Source: Epiperipatus broadwayi
Lineage: Eukaryota > Onychophora > Udeonychophora > Euonychophora > Peripatidae
Reading direction: 5' to 3'
Length of the DNA: 64,000 nucleotides
NCBI GenBank assembly: GCA_028023455.1
Contig: JAQFVV010000042.1
Span: 7,523,922-7,587,921 of the forward strand
Numbering within the stretch: the first letter of the stretch is position 1; each line of letters starts with the position of its first letter. Shown here in pieces: positions 22,625 through 34,690 of this stretch. The notes beneath the pieces are model-generated. The model had not been told where the DNA came from and searched no databases. It worked only from the letters and a program-made list of their open reading frames with translations. The translations under genes were made by a program, and so were the position numbers.

Positions 22625-23340
22625 TCAAAGACATATTGGATAACTAGATAATTTATAGATAAATTCTAACCATTTTTTACTAAAAGAATATGGGCTAATT
22701 GATTATTTCCAAGTAGCTAAATTTGGTCTTATGATTCCCTAAACTTAAATAAATTTTTGGAAGGTCCATTTTAAGCTCTAGAAGTTTATCTTGAAATATT
22801 TTCTCTTTTAACCAGACAAAATTTTTTTTTTTTTCAAAAGTTTTCCTCAGGCATATGCCTTATTCTGAAATATTTTTTCTATTGATTAATTATGTTAGTA
22901 TTTACAATCAAATATTAAAATTAATTGATATATATAATCATATTAGTTGCTCAGGAGGAAATGTTACATTTGAATACCCAAGTGGTAGATTATGTATGCA
23001 TAATGATTCCATTTACTTGATAAACTTAAGATTTTTAGTACTTTACTTAAATGAAACAAACAAAAATTTTTTTTTAATTTGATAAAGTGAATTAAACCAT
23101 TAACTTTTCAGTTGGGTGTTCAAACATCTCATGATTCTTTGAGTATTTATGATTGGAATAAAAAAAAAAGGTTTAGGTTCCCATACTGCTAGGTTTTTTT
23201 TCTCAACAAAAACATTATTTAACAAATGATTGTTAACAAAAAATTTTTTTTATTAAATAAAATAAGCATATCCTATTTACATTTCTTTTATAATATATTT
23301 TACATTTTTTTTTTGAGGGAAGAGTTTTCACTTTACTACA
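22625..23340. other. A+T-rich DNA without a recognised feature
   Basis: A 75-codon + frame (22855-23082) has a low-complexity, Ile/Leu/Tyr-rich composition and no family resemblance. No element ends are seen. Confidence 0.45.
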
Positions 23341-23347
23341 ATATGTA

Positions 23348-23502
23348 GGGTATATGAGCACAGACTTTCACATGACCCACCACTCTCCACACTATCTCAT
23401 AACACTGGTACACTTGAACGCATATGTTGAAAAGATAAATAATCACCAATATATGTAGTGTGGAGAGTGGTGGGTCATGTGAAAGTCTGTGCTCATATAC
23501 CC
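23348..23502. mobile_element. SINE remnant folded as a perfect 47-bp inverted repeat
   Basis: Arms 23348-23394 and 23456-23502 are exact inverted copies and contain the SINE 3' head segment TCATGTGAAAGTCTG seen at 8011-8028. The left arm continues through a divergent SINE body (GATAAATAATCACCAATAT, also present in the 7.2 kb palindrome). One arm is therefore a truncated inverted duplicate of the SINE end. The identity of the arms is striking next to the decay of the SINE itself. Confidence 0.8.
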
Positions 23503-23509
23503 TATATAT

Positions 23510-24300
23510 TACATATATAGACACAGGTATATAATAAGCCTGTGTGTTTCAGTTATTACAATATATATATATTGTTCTAATTCAGTTTTTTTAAAAAAAA
23601 ATAAACGATGGGCTCTATAGATGGTGGATACCAAAATGATAATCAGATATGAAGATTAACTGTGAACATTAAATAAATAGTACCTGACCTAGATACCTCC
23701 TGCTGCTTTATAGGATAAGATGTTGGTTCACCAAGGAGTAACTACTGGTGCTGATACAAGTAGTTTTTTCTGTCTACCTTTTTTTGTTCTTCAGTCATCT
23801 TAAATTAGTGTAGGGTCTAGTAATCATCATGAGCTTCTCATGCTATTAGTCATCTTCTTATATTAACTATGACAATGGGATTGTGTGTTTATGCAGCAAC
23901 ATTTTCATCCATAATTGTACACACAACATTTCTAACTTTTTTTTTTAGCTCAAGCCCTTGAGAATTAAGAAAGCAATGGTAGAGATAAGATTAGTAAGTT
24001 GTCAGTACTTAGTTGTGATCTTTGCTTTAAGTAGTCCAATTATTAATGAGTCAGTTTGAAACTGTAAAGATTTTATGTTTAGGCAGACCTATTTAAGTAC
24101 CATCCTGCCTACCACTGAAATGGAAGAAGCCTAAAAAATAGTCTAAAAATGGTCTGTTTTACCTAATCTGATTAGGTTATAGGCTTGGTTGATTACTCAT
24201 TCAAGTGATAAAAAATAATAATATCAATAGTATTGGTAAAATAAAAGATAATGACTGTATTAAAGATACGTATTATTATATCTACTTTTTTTAAAAAAAA
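23510..24300. other. Possible 5' region of the RTE-like LINE
   Basis: The stretch 23600-24200 is less A/T-rich than its surroundings and leads directly into the LINE endonuclease on the same strand, so it may be the LINE's 5' UTR. No reading frame or terminus is identified. Confidence 0.3.
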
Positions 24301-24309
24301 TATAGGCAT

Positions 24310-27050
24310 GCAGGCTATGTGAACTTTGCTTGATACAAATTCTTCAAGATCAGAATGGAGGACAGCTCTGATAGCTAAGAAACTTAAGATTTAAAATTGA
24401 TATAGCTGCTTTTAATGAAACTCATCTTCTGTTTTTTTTTTTTGTTTTTTTTGGAAAGATAGATCAATCAATGAAAGGAGGTCAGATGCTGGATTTGCTG
24501 TAAAATCTAATTTAGTATTTACCACTATTGGAATTCCTTCTATCAATGAAAGACTTATTGTGTTAAAACTTTCTTGCATAATGGAACCAGTGATCTTTTT
24601 ATTAGTGCCTATGGTCTGACATTATATTCAGAGAAATAACTTTTATTTCTTGGTGGATATCATTATTATAGCAATATCATTAAAAGGGGAAATTATTCTT
24701 CAGGAAATTTTAAATAATATATTGGTACAAGTAATAGACTTTACTTGAAAGTTATTGGAAATAATGATATTGGTGCTGTAAATTTAAATAGTCTGTTGTT
24801 ATTGAATTTTTGCACAACCTGTGAATTGACTATTATAAACTCTTTATTTGGGTAGAAAAATTGCTTTAAAGGAATTTGGATTCATTTACACACAAAACAA
24901 TGGCATTTAATACATTGTATTATAATTAGGAGTTAGAATATAAGAGTTCATATTTCTGCAGCATTTTTGTTGGGCAGATTATAAAATAGCAAGTTATAAG
25001 ATTAAAATTATATTGCATTAAAAAAGTAAATGTTATTCCAATTATATGTGCAAGAAATTGAAGTTCTTTCTTTAGAAATACAATTACTATACAGTATATC
25101 TCAGAGGCTGTTATGTATTAAAATTGCTAATTTGGACCTTAAGGATTGACATATTATTGAGTTGTGGAATTCTTTTTATACTAATGGATACAAGTAATTC
25201 TGTTCTTGGGTTCACTAAAAAGAAGAATCATGATTGTTTTTCTGACATTGATTTATTATTTTCTGCTTGGTTGAATAATAAATTAAATGTGAAACTCATA
25301 ATAAATAGAGATATTTGAAGGCAGAAGTATATTGACTGATAAGGTCTAAAAACGATTAGTAGACAAGAGCAAAAAAGATGCTTTCTATTAAATCCAGTAA
25401 TAGCATTCTTTTATGATGACATTTTGAAAAGGTGAAAGGAATATTTTATCATCTTTTGAAGAATGATGTCTAAATTGAGATGATGATTTTTAATGATATA
25501 TCCATTTTATTTACTCATTTAGATTTAGACACTGATTATTCAGTTTAGTGAAGTCAAAACTGTTTTTTATAATTTTAAAAATGAAGAGGCTGCTGATCCT
25601 GATAAATAGCTGGAGAAGATTTTTAAACATAGTGGTGCTGTCAACTTCAAAAATATTAGAATTTTTTAGGAATGTATGGACTCATGAAGTTGTGCTATTT
25701 GATCTTAAAGTTACTTTTATTATTGCAATTTTTAAAAATAAAGGAATAAGATTGCAGTAATTATCATGAAATATCATTATTATCCATTGCAGAACAGATT
25801 GCTTCCTATTTTAAATGAATGGATACTAGAAACCCAAAGTGGTTTTAGAGAATGGAAGAAGCACTATGTCATGGTATTCTTACCAAACAAATGCAAGGAA
25901 ACTATTGGGAACAAAAGAGTGAATTTATCTATTGAATTTTACTGATTTGATCAAGGTATTGGACTCATTAACCAACAGATTTATGACATTCTTTGAAAGT
26001 AATTGGTTATCTATCAAAATTCATTTTTATTATACAACTCCTAGTGATGGAATGAAAGTAAGTGTCCTTACTACAGGTCAGAAATCTGGGACATATGAAT
26101 TGAAAACTGGTGTAAAACAAGGGTATGTTCTTGTTTTCAATTTTTATGACAATAGTCTGAGACAGTTTATAAAGGACTTAATGAATCAAAGAAAAAGATG
26201 TGATATAGATTTGATCATGGAATTTTTAATTTGAATTGACTGAAAGCAAAAACAAGAATTTCCTCTTCTGGGATTCGGGATTTATAGTATGCGGATGTGT
26301 TGTTGTTTTTGCCAGTTCACAAGACAATCTATAGAATGTATTTAATGTTTTGAATGCAACATATAAAGGGTTTGATTTATTAATTAAAGTTCAAACAACT
26401 TAAGTTATTTATTATCCAGTGATCAAAGAAAAATACTAAGCAACTGGTTATCAACTTGAGAATATAAACCAGTTTAAGTATCTTAATAGTTTCATAAATA
26501 GAAAAATAGACTTAGGTGTTGAGATGCAACACAGATTCCAATCTTCCATTACTGCCTTTTTCAAGTTAAAAGAAAGTATATTTCCTCACAGGAAAATAAT
26601 TATTACAACTGTTAACTATATATAGAGTTGTTATTTTACCTACTTTATTGTATGGAAGTGAGATTTGGATGCTTTATGTAAAGCTATTAGGAAAGTTTCA
26701 TTTAAGGATGCTCTGCAAAATTTAAAAATACAATGACAAGATTATAAAATTGATTAATATTTTCTTCAGTTTTCTGGATGTGATATTGTAGGGTCTACCA
26801 CTGTAAAATTATCTGAAATATCAAGGCAAGACTTTCTAAAAGAATGTTTTATGGTGAACTTGAGCATAGTTTTATGGAGAATAGATACCATCTATGTTAT
26901 AAACATTATGAAGAAATGCAATGTTGATTGTTTCCATTGGGAATATATAGCAGAAAATAGAATACATTGGAGAGCTGTAAATTTTCTGAAAAAATTGAAA
27001 TACAGTATCACAAAATATCAAACCAAACAGAAAAATGGACTAGCATTTTT
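24310..27050 (+). pseudogene. Near full-length but decayed RTE-like LINE
   Basis: Domain order is preserved. The EEP endonuclease starts WRTALIAKK (about 24355) and continues KIDIAAFNETHLL (about 24395-24430), ERRSDAGFAVKSN (about 24475-24510) and GIPSINERLIVLKLSC (24525-24580). RT fingers and palm lie in the open segment 25932-26234: FTDLIKVLDS corresponds to FxDLTKAFDT and LKTGVKQGYVLVF to xxNGVKQGCVLAPxLF. Thumb and connection pieces follow: INQFKYLNSFI, QHRFQSSITAFFKLKESIF and VILPTLLYGSEIW (26450-26670). The C-terminal tail has AENRIHWRAV (about 26950). Numerous stops and frame changes make it non-functional. The similar protein is often misannotated as a craniofacial development protein in animal genomes. 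Confidence 0.85.
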
Positions 27051-27106
27051 TTTTTTCGGCTTCATGGCATTGGTATGGTCATTTAACAAGTGTCAGCTAT
27101 ATATAT

Positions 27107-27293
27107 ATAATTGAAATAATATTTTTAACGGTTTATAAACAATTACAAACAATCTTAAAATCCGCAGAAGTACTTTCGGTTACTTTCTAACCTGCCTCAA
27201 CTGCAGGTTAGAAAGTAACCGAAAGTACTTCTGCAGGATTTTAAGATTGTTTGTAATTGTTTATAAACCGTTAAAAATATTATTTCAATTATA
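27107..27293. mobile_element. Palindromic (foldback) MITE
   Basis: Two arms of about 89 bp (27107-27195 and 27203-27293) are almost perfect inverse complements, with a single-base insertion, around a 7-base loop CTCAACT. The arms contain more G+C (GAAAGTAACC, TACTTCTGC) than the flanks. It lies just beyond the 3' end of the LINE at 24.3-27.05 kb. No superfamily is clear from the ends. Confidence 0.85.
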
Positions 27294-27299
27294 ATTACA

Positions 27300-28780
27300 A
27301 TATTGTTTTTAATTAACGGATATTTTATTTATTTTATATATATATGTAAACAATAGTGTATATGACTTGACAAAAAAAAAATTAAATTATTTCATTATTT
27401 CTCAATTAAATGAATTTATTTTTTAACAAAATATTTTTTTGTCTTCTTTTTTTTCCAATAATAATTGATAAGTAATATTTATTTAAAAAGAAAAAAATCT
27501 TTAATTATGTGGAAGGTAGTATTAGGAAGTCACATTAATTTTAAGAACCAGAAATGTCAATTTGAGCTTCTATCCAGAAATTCAAGGATGAATGATGGTG
27601 AAGAAAATGATAAGAAGAGTACTGAAAACAATAATTATATTTTTGATAAATAGATTTTAATAAAGTGAGAAAAATGATAATCGCATCAAATAATACATTA
27701 ATGATATGAAGGCAAACTGCATTCGTATGGTTTGCATAATTACTTTTAAAACAAAATAGATTTTGTTTTGGAATTAATTAAAAGTGAATAAAAATATTAA
27801 ATTTTGTAAAAGTAATTATATAGTTAGTTTCTTAAGAGATTTAAGGAAGAAGATGAGTGGCAGAATTTACTTTTTGGTGTCTGATATCTTCCATTCATTG
27901 CACCAAACTGCATATTCTCTGAATAGATATAATTAGCATTCACCTTTATAAGAATTAACCAGAATAGTTTGAATATTTTTTTAAAACAATAAAAAAATAT
28001 TTACAGAAAAAAAATTACTGCCTTTAAATTTATTTTTAATTAGATAATTAAATTAAAACCCACAGTCAATAAAAACGAACAAAATTAATTTATTTGAATA
28101 GAGAAAATAGTTATTTATTTGAAATACTTGTTTGTTTATATTCTACATACTTATTCTTTGTCAATGATTGAATTTAAAAAAGCCTGACATACATGACTGG
28201 GGCATCTGATTATAAGTGAATTGAAAATTATTATGTTATTAATTACAGATTCTAATGGACAATTAGAATTAAATTGGGATAAATAAATCATTAAATATAG
28301 GGAATAATTAAAAATTATCTTTAAAAAGGAATTGAATATAATTTATTCTTTGGGTTTTTTTTTTAAGTAATAGTTTTTTTTTTTTAATTTTTTTTAAAAA
28401 AAATAGCTTAAAAGTTTTCTGAAGTAAAACATAGATTTTATCTCTTTGAGTAAATGAAATTATTATTTAATAATACAAATATATTTTCAAGCTATCTAAT
28501 TTTGTAATAAATATATAGGCTATTCAAAATTTTGATGCTAGAGTTATTCATGTGCACAAAATCATTAAATTATTAAATTGTAGATAAAAAAATAAATAAA
28601 TTTGAAGATATGCAATATTAAACAATCTATTCCAGGATAAAGGCTAGCCAACTATTGAGTTATAAAGATTTTACTTTTTTTTAAAACTGTAACTGTTTAA
28701 TCGCTAAATACTTATTTGTTACATAGGCATGCTGAATACTTTAAAGAAAATGCCCTGAGTTTGTTTGTTCTTGTCTGAAA
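27300..28780. other. A+T-rich DNA without a recognised feature
   Basis: Homopolymer and TA-rich sequence; the 62-codon + frame at 27465-27653 is Lys/Asn-rich, as chance frames in A/T-rich DNA usually are. Confidence 0.5.
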
Positions 28781-28784
28781 TTAT

Positions 28785-28856
28785 GTTTCATCCGGATTTG
28801 AATTCTAGTTCATATAGATTTGATAGACAGATGCATTGACCACAATACTACACAGT
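28785..28856 (-). mobile_element. tRNA-derived SINE head
   Basis: The minus strand reads GTAGTATTGTGGTCAATGCA (A-box region, complement of about 28832-28851). The B-box region GAATTCAAATCCGGATG (complement of 28789-28805) follows about 27 bases later. The phrase TAGT..TGTGGTCAATGCATCTG closely follows common tRNA-SINE heads. No complete tRNA acceptor stem is visible. Confidence 0.65.
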
Positions 28857-28859
28857 TGT

Positions 28860-29960
28860 TCTACTTCTATTAAACGAAAATAAACAGTTTGTTTTATTAT
28901 TATGCTTACATTCCAAATTAAAAACATGATTTTTACATTTTTTTTTTTTATAGATTTAATTGATTTAATATAATTATCAATATTTTTCATTGTACTTCCT
29001 TCCTTTTGACACTTTTTTTTTTTTATCTATTCTAAGAAGTTTCTAGTCTGATTCAGGGTCTTGCATTAAACTCAAAACAAAAAAATTATTAAACTCTATT
29101 GGCATTTTAATGTTGTTTAGAAATTATTGTATTTCAAATTATTTGTATAATTACTGCACTATTAAAAGATATTGATATTATATATAGTCACAAGTGCAGA
29201 TCTTGGAATGTCTAATTTTATGGGACTCATATATAAGGAGACTGCCAATTCCATGTATTAGAAAATTATAGCCATTATTCCTTTATGGATATAATTAAAA
29301 AACAAAAAGATAATATCAAGTGAACTATTTAAATTAAAATTACCATTATAAATATTTTGTTATTTTCATATCAAAAGAAATTTATTTATTACTAACATAT
29401 AATCAATTTTGTTTCTGTTAAATACTTTTACATAAACATTTCAAAGATAGTCAGGATGTCTGAATTACTTTTAAATAGTACTCCTCAAGCAATAGTTCAT
29501 TCATCATATTTTATTGTAGTTAGTTCTCACAAATATATATATATGTGAATATTTGTTATTTATCAGATTGATATAAAGGTGAAAGAGTAATTTGTAATGT
29601 TTTTGTTTGAAAGTATGAGATAGTATTATGTGTGTGTGCATTATTCTTATGAAAGATTTGAAATAGTTATATGACATGATGCTTATATTCGTGGAAATGG
29701 TTTCTTTTATTTTTATTTGCACTACTTAAAGACATTTAATTAAAAAATTCTATTTAAATTATCATATCATTTAATATTTGAAGAAAATTATGAAAAGTCA
29801 GTTTTATGCACATTTTCCAATTGTTACTTCCCAGAAAATCACATTACAGAACAAATGAATAATGTCAGATTTAAATCAAAATTTTAGTTACATTTACTAT
29901 TAAAATTTATAATGTAATTTGTAATAGTTTGGTGGTAAACATATTAAGGAACTATCTTTA
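28860..29960. other. A+T-rich DNA without a recognised feature
   Basis: Open frames on the minus strand near 28805-28990 and 29504-29722 are low-complexity and without family resemblance. Confidence 0.5.
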
Positions 29961-29966
29961 GCAAAA

Positions 29967-30025
29967 AAGCATTATTATTATTATCATCATCATCATCATC
30001 ATCATCATTATTATTATTATTTTTA
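29967..30025. repeat. Compound trinucleotide microsatellite ATT/ATC
   Basis: About five ATT units, then about nine ATC units, then about five ATT units run without interruption immediately before the hammerhead repeat copy at 30.03 kb. Confidence 0.95.
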
Positions 30026-30032
30026 AGCCAAT

Positions 30033-30505
30033 AAAAATCACATGATCACCATTTCCTATGCTTGCTTATAACTGTTATTAAAACAGGCAAAACTCTATAC
30101 ATATTGCCATTCACTACAAGCCAGAATAATCAATGGCTGCCAGAAGGCTTGTGCATAAAATCCGCATCTAGTGCCTATTCATTCAATATCCCCAGGCTAG
30201 TTTCTGGCTTGTGGTCTTCGTCAGTGAGGAGTCTTGGATCTGAGAGCACTGCACTTAGATCTTAGAATCTAATGCAACTCTCCAGCAGCCACCTTTTATC
30301 TCTACTTAACTACAAAACTATGAGTTTTAAATTGAAAATACTGCAATATTTTCAATCCAAGCTCATTAGCTTATATAGTCATATAGGTCTAAACTCAGTT
30401 CAGTACCCATACATTTTGGTAACTTTGGTTCTTTAATAACCATAGCCACCACTATCCTATTAGGCAGGATAACCATAGCCACCACTATCCTATTTCTATC
30501 AGTAT
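30033..30505 (-). mobile_element. PLE-like hammerhead repeat, copy 3 (with full leader)
   Basis: This copy shows the leader TCACATGATCACCATTTCCT, then ATAACTGTTATTAAAACAGG and the ribozyme region. It ends with CATAGCCACCACTATCCTAT, and the end motif AACCATAGCCACCACTATCC is duplicated at 30442 and 30471. It serves as a reference for the family's forward organisation. The long + frame across it (30062-30265) is fortuitous. Confidence 0.8.
30178..30244 (-). ncRNA. Hammerhead ribozyme motif, copy 3 (predicted inactive)
   Basis: The minus strand reads CTGACGA ... GAAAC-TA-GCC. The core and helix I are recognisable, but the essential U before the cleavage base is C (GCC in place of GUC), which also breaks the A-U pair at the base of helix III. 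Self-cleavage is not expected. Confidence 0.7.
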
Positions 30506-30902
30506 AAAACAAACAACCAAAAACTTAAACTTATTTCCCAGGATTAAATTTTATAAAATTGGTAAGCTTACCACACTAAATAGTTTTCATTTTTTTCTTT
30601 TTGTATGAATCATAGAGGTTATATTGTCCAGGACTCTTGGGTATCCATAATACTTCTTCTTGATTCACTCTCTTTGTTGTTCACTGGATGACTAGTCATG
30701 GGCGTCAAATCCTTTTTTTACAAACATAAATAAGAAAACATGTATTTTTGGCATGATTTCTTCTTCCAGGAAATCTTATAGGCAGACACTTTGTAGTTGG
30801 CAAGTAGAAATAGAATTACACGATAATGAGCAGAGCTAGCATACTTAAAAGGTTTTTACTCCATTTATTTTTGTTGATTTAGTACCTACCATTTCATCCA
30901 TG

Positions 30903-31107
30903 TTACTTTACTTTAACAGGTTGACAGAACACACTACCATAATTCCCCCCCTCCACCTTAGCAAGAAGCAAAACACAATTCACTAAGTTTTTGGCTTTCT
31001 TCTTTCTCCTTTTATCATTTACAACACAAAACAAATGTTGAATCATGCTAATGTGGTCAATCATATGATGTAACTCATTACAAAAAGCAAACATATTGCC
31101 AAGACTG
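30903..31107 (-). CDS. Possible unidentified exon or transposon piece
   Basis: On the minus strand a good 3' splice site (GTATATTTCAG) is followed at 31107 by an open frame: LGNMFAFCNELHHMIDHISM, then IQHLFCVVNDKRRKKKAKNL, ending VFCQPVKVK-stop at about 30903. Composition (Cys, His, Met and a basic KRRKKKAK block) is unlike chance A/T-rich frames. I cannot name a family. Downstream, about 30660-30800, there are further coding-like scraps (PGRRNHAKNTCFLIYVCKKG) reminiscent of the C-terminal Cys-rich tail of piggyBac-like transposases, which is a weak inference. Confidence 0.3.
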
Positions 31108-31436
31108 AAATATACAATTAGTTTTCAGCTAACAAAAGTTTTCATAATTTAAGTGTACCAAATGTGGTAAAACAAAAATAAAGATAATAAATTTCTTCAA
31201 TAATTATCATATAAAAGATAATGAAATTCTTAACTAATTTCGAGGTAACAAATAACAAAATTTTAAATTTATTTTACTCTTAAATTTTAAATACCAAAAA
31301 TAGCTTTCTTATTAAAATAACTAATATGAAAATATATTCAGATCTTACATGTATATGTATATCACATACACAGACATAAATATTTATCATGTATATGTTT
31401 CCCTTTTCTCTCTTTTTCAAACTTTATTTTGTTAAG

Positions 31437-31591
31437 ATCTTACCTTGAGCTAAATTATCCCAACCTTGTGATGGGATTTGAACCTTATTCCCATCATAAT
31501 AGGAACTAATATAAATACAATAAGCTTGCAAATCTTCAGACATACTTTCACTTTCTATATCTTCACTTTCAGAACTTGAATTCTCAAAATC
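31437..31591 (-). CDS. Possible acidic exon with strong splice donor
   Basis: The minus strand is open from about 31591 to 31437: SDFENSSSESEDIESESMSE, then DLQAYCIYISSYYDGNKVQI, then PSQGWDNLAQ. It meets a consensus donor CAAG|GTAAGATC. An in-frame TGA lies just upstream, so an acceptor at GAATAG would be needed. The Ser/Glu-rich tract and codon use suggest a former or real coding exon. It is phase-incompatible with the frame at 30903-31107 if joined directly. No family is recognised. Confidence 0.35.
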
Positions 31592-32100
31592 ACTATTCCA
31601 TCAGGGTTCATCATCTTCAGGTCATTTAAATTATTAGCAGTGCAACATTTTAAGGAAGATTTTTTGGATAATTTCTTCAGGTATATCTTTCCAAGACTGC
31701 AAAATCTACTCAAGATTATACATATATTGTTTGCATTACGAAGTCTTTTTTTTAAGTGTAAATACCACAACATTTTTTTTTCAAAGGAAAAAAAAAGATT
31801 TTAAATAATAGTATTGACATTTAATATTACCAATAAATCTTTTTTCTTTTGATTAAAGTAAACAAACGTTTTTTAAATATAAATTTCTTTTTATAATTGG
31901 CAAAAGTAATCTATAGAGGTCAACATAAAACATATTTTTGTCATCCAGTTACAAATTACAGTCAAATATCATTGATTTTTTTCTCAATTTGCTTTCATGT
32001 AAAAATAAATTTTTTTATTAAAATCTGAATCATTTTTCTAAAATAATTTATATTTTTACAAATAATTTTTGAAAAAGATTATAAATGTGTAAAAAAAGAT

Positions 32101-32531
32101 TCCAAAACATGTTTTCACTTTGAAATCAAAATGAAAATATCAGAATTATCAAAATCATTGAGAGTCACTCTTATGTAGAGAACAAGAAACAACCAATCAG
32201 AGCAAGGGCAAGTTCTTATTGTTGTATTGATTTATTAGTTGTAAAAAATTCTAAAGATTAGTCAGTACAGTTTTCTTGATAAAATAATGGTAAAATCAGC
32301 AATGTTAAAAATTTCTAAAACATATGTTTTCACTTTGAAATCAAAAAGAAGATATCAGAACTGTCAAAATCATTGACTCTCTTGTGTAGAGAACAAGAAA
32401 CTACCAATAAGAGTGAAAGCAGGTTCTTATGTCATTGTTGTATTGATTTATTAATTGTAAAAAATTCTAAAGGTTTTTCAATACAGTTTTCTCGATAAAA
32501 TAATGGTAAAATTAGCAAAATAGTGTTAAAA
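32101..32531. repeat. Tandem direct duplication, unit about 214 bp
   Basis: Copies at 32101-32310 and 32315-32531 share GTTTTCACTTTGAAATCAAA, GTAGAGAACAAGAAAC, GTTGTATTGATTTATTA and GATAAAATAATGGTAAAAT in the same order, diverged by perhaps 10-15 percent. No coding content is seen. The GA microsatellite begins 11 bases after the second copy. Confidence 0.9.
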
Positions 32532-32538
32532 GTAGCAG

Positions 32539-32541
<3 letters not shown>

Positions 32542-32604
<63 letters not shown>
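32542..32604. repeat. (GA)n microsatellite
   Basis: Sixty-three uninterrupted bases of GA dinucleotide, about 31 units, immediately after the tandem duplication. Confidence 0.98.
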
Positions 32605-32606
<2 letters not shown>

Positions 32607-33026
32607 AAAACCATTTATGAAATTAATCCCAAAATATTGACATTTAATGTTAAATCTTTTTTCTTTTGATTTAAAAGATTTAACACATTATTCCACAAGG
32701 TAACTTATCTTAATACTATGTATATGCATAGCATAAAGCAAAGATCTGCAGAAATAAGATATTAAAAATTGTAGTTCTCATTTTAAGATGTACCCATCTT
32801 TATGTGCCCAAAATTAGGAAAAAGTGTATCTTATATTTAATGTAATACTACTATTTCTTATTTGCTTATACTATGATCGTGTTAAAAATTTATAGTAATT
32901 TTAAAAATTATCACATAAGAAATATAAAATAAATTGTTTTATAACTATTGTTTATTTTGTTTAATAAGTTATATTTTTGTTGCTATACTGCTGTTGATAA
33001 TTATTTATGGAAGTATTATGATAATA

Positions 33027-33325
33027 TATTTTAATTATCAACTTTACCTAATGCAAGGGGACAGCTAGAAAAATGGAGAGAATTAATGAGTTAAAAATTT
33101 ATTTGATATTCAGTATATCAAAAATGTATACAAATATAATTATCAGAACATGAGAGTATAGCTAGAATTCAAAATTGGAATATGTCAATATATTTTATAA
33201 TTATCAAACTTTCTAATAATAGTGGTAGGACAGTTAGAGAAATTAAGAAAATTAGCAAGAGAAATTTTTATTTGGTATTCAATACATCAAAAATCAAAAA
33301 TGAAATTTAGATAATAAAACATTAA
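33027..33325. repeat. Diverged tandem duplication, period about 157 bp
   Basis: Two segments (about 33027-33160 and 33185-33325) share ATATTTTAATTATCAA, GGACAG-TAGA-AAAT and TTATTTGATATTCAGTATATC in order, with substantial divergence. An older event than the neighbouring 214-bp duplication. Confidence 0.7.
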
Positions 33326-33489
33326 AAAACTTCTTCTGCTCAGAATATAACCTTTATATATATATATTAGAAATAGATTTTAATAATCAATTGCATTATA
33401 ATCTTTTATTTTTATTATTACTCTACTAACACATGAAAAGCCACAAACAGGCTGAGCTTACATTAGTAAAATAAAATGATATAATGTAG

Positions 33490-33635
33490 TTGAGAATTAA
33501 AATATATTTTAAGAATATTTACATGAAATAATAATACATGAGTTATCAATAGTACAACATTGTTTATAAAAATGCATTACAATAATTATTTTTAATTATT
33601 TCATGTAAATATTATTTAAATGTATTTTAATTATC
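33490..33635. repeat. Imperfect inverted repeat
   Basis: Arms of about 42 bp (33490-33532 and 33593-33635) share ATATTTACATGAAATAAT and its complement around a 60-bp spacer. MITE-like in shape, but A/T-richness lowers confidence. Confidence 0.5.
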
Positions 33636-34479
33636 GATTACATTACATTCATTTAATCTAATAACACTTGGGTAAACTAGTATAAATATACAAGCAAATT
33701 GTTTTTGCTTAATTAAAACATGAGTGTTTTTTTTAAAAATCTTAGGTTAGTAGTTAAAAAACTGTTATTATTACAAAATGAATAAATCTGTGAGTGCAAA
33801 CCTGTCCATAAGTAGAAATTGGGCTTAGAAGTGGATATAAGATTTCTATTATTCATTGATTATTTAAATTTAGAATTTTTTTATTTTTTAAAGTCTACTT
33901 TAAAAATTTGGATTTGTAAAATTTTATTTAATGTGTGATCATTATGTAATTGTTATATAAACAAAAATTCTTTGTTTCAATATCTATATTTTGAAATTGA
34001 TAGATGTCTAATAATTGCTGTTTTCTTTTGGTACACAATTTTATAAATAAAAGTTATTTTGGTGATGACTTTAATAATAATCAAATGGATTCTTTTTGCT
34101 TTTTTCTCTAATAAAAAGAAATTTAAGTTTCTAAGCAACAAATCACTTTTCCTAGGTAATATTACTAAATTATAGTATTAATTATTAAAAATAATTATTA
34201 AGTTCTATTTTTAATTTTTCCCAATATATGAATTTTTAATAAGTTTTAAAAAATAAATTCAATTTTTTTCTAATTTATTGAAGGGGGGGGGGGCAATTAG
34301 CTGCCTTTAAATTTTCATTTTATGAAGTTATTTTTAAAATTAAAATTATCTCTCATTTTTTATGTAATTCATTGCCAAAAAATTATTATAATTTTTAGAT
34401 TTCAAAAAGTAAATGAAAGTATATATATTGTAATGGTCAGACTAAACATGTTTCAATTCTTAACATTTAATATAATTTA

Positions 34480-34690
34480 TACAGGCGACACCTGACTTTA
34501 AACATCAGGAGATAGACTGGCTCATATGTATTTAAAGTGTCCAATGGTTTTTAAATTAATTTTAAACATTATTCTTCATTACATTTATAATATTAATAGT
34601 TTTATGATTGAGTATATTTGCCATACAGCCAACCCCTGATCTCAGTATATTTAAAATATAATTGTGCATAAAGTTGATCTCACACATATA
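34480..34690. mobile_element. Possible pogo/Tigger MITE termini
   Basis: Two TACAG-headed segments, TACAGGCGACACCTGACTTT (34480) and TACAGCCAACCCCTGATCTC (34624), resemble pogo/Tigger ends, which start CAG after a TA target site and contain a CC(C)T-GA segment. They lie in the same orientation, so this is either two overlapping remnants or a rearranged element. Confidence 0.35.

Noticed and set aside
30062-30265. 67-codon open frame MLITVIKTGKTLYILPF...
   Set aside because: It lies wholly within the hammerhead repeat; the same frame is broken in the other copies, so it is not a conserved protein.
32432-32614. Minus-strand frame of repeated Leu-Ser
   Set aside because: It is the translation of the (GA)n microsatellite.
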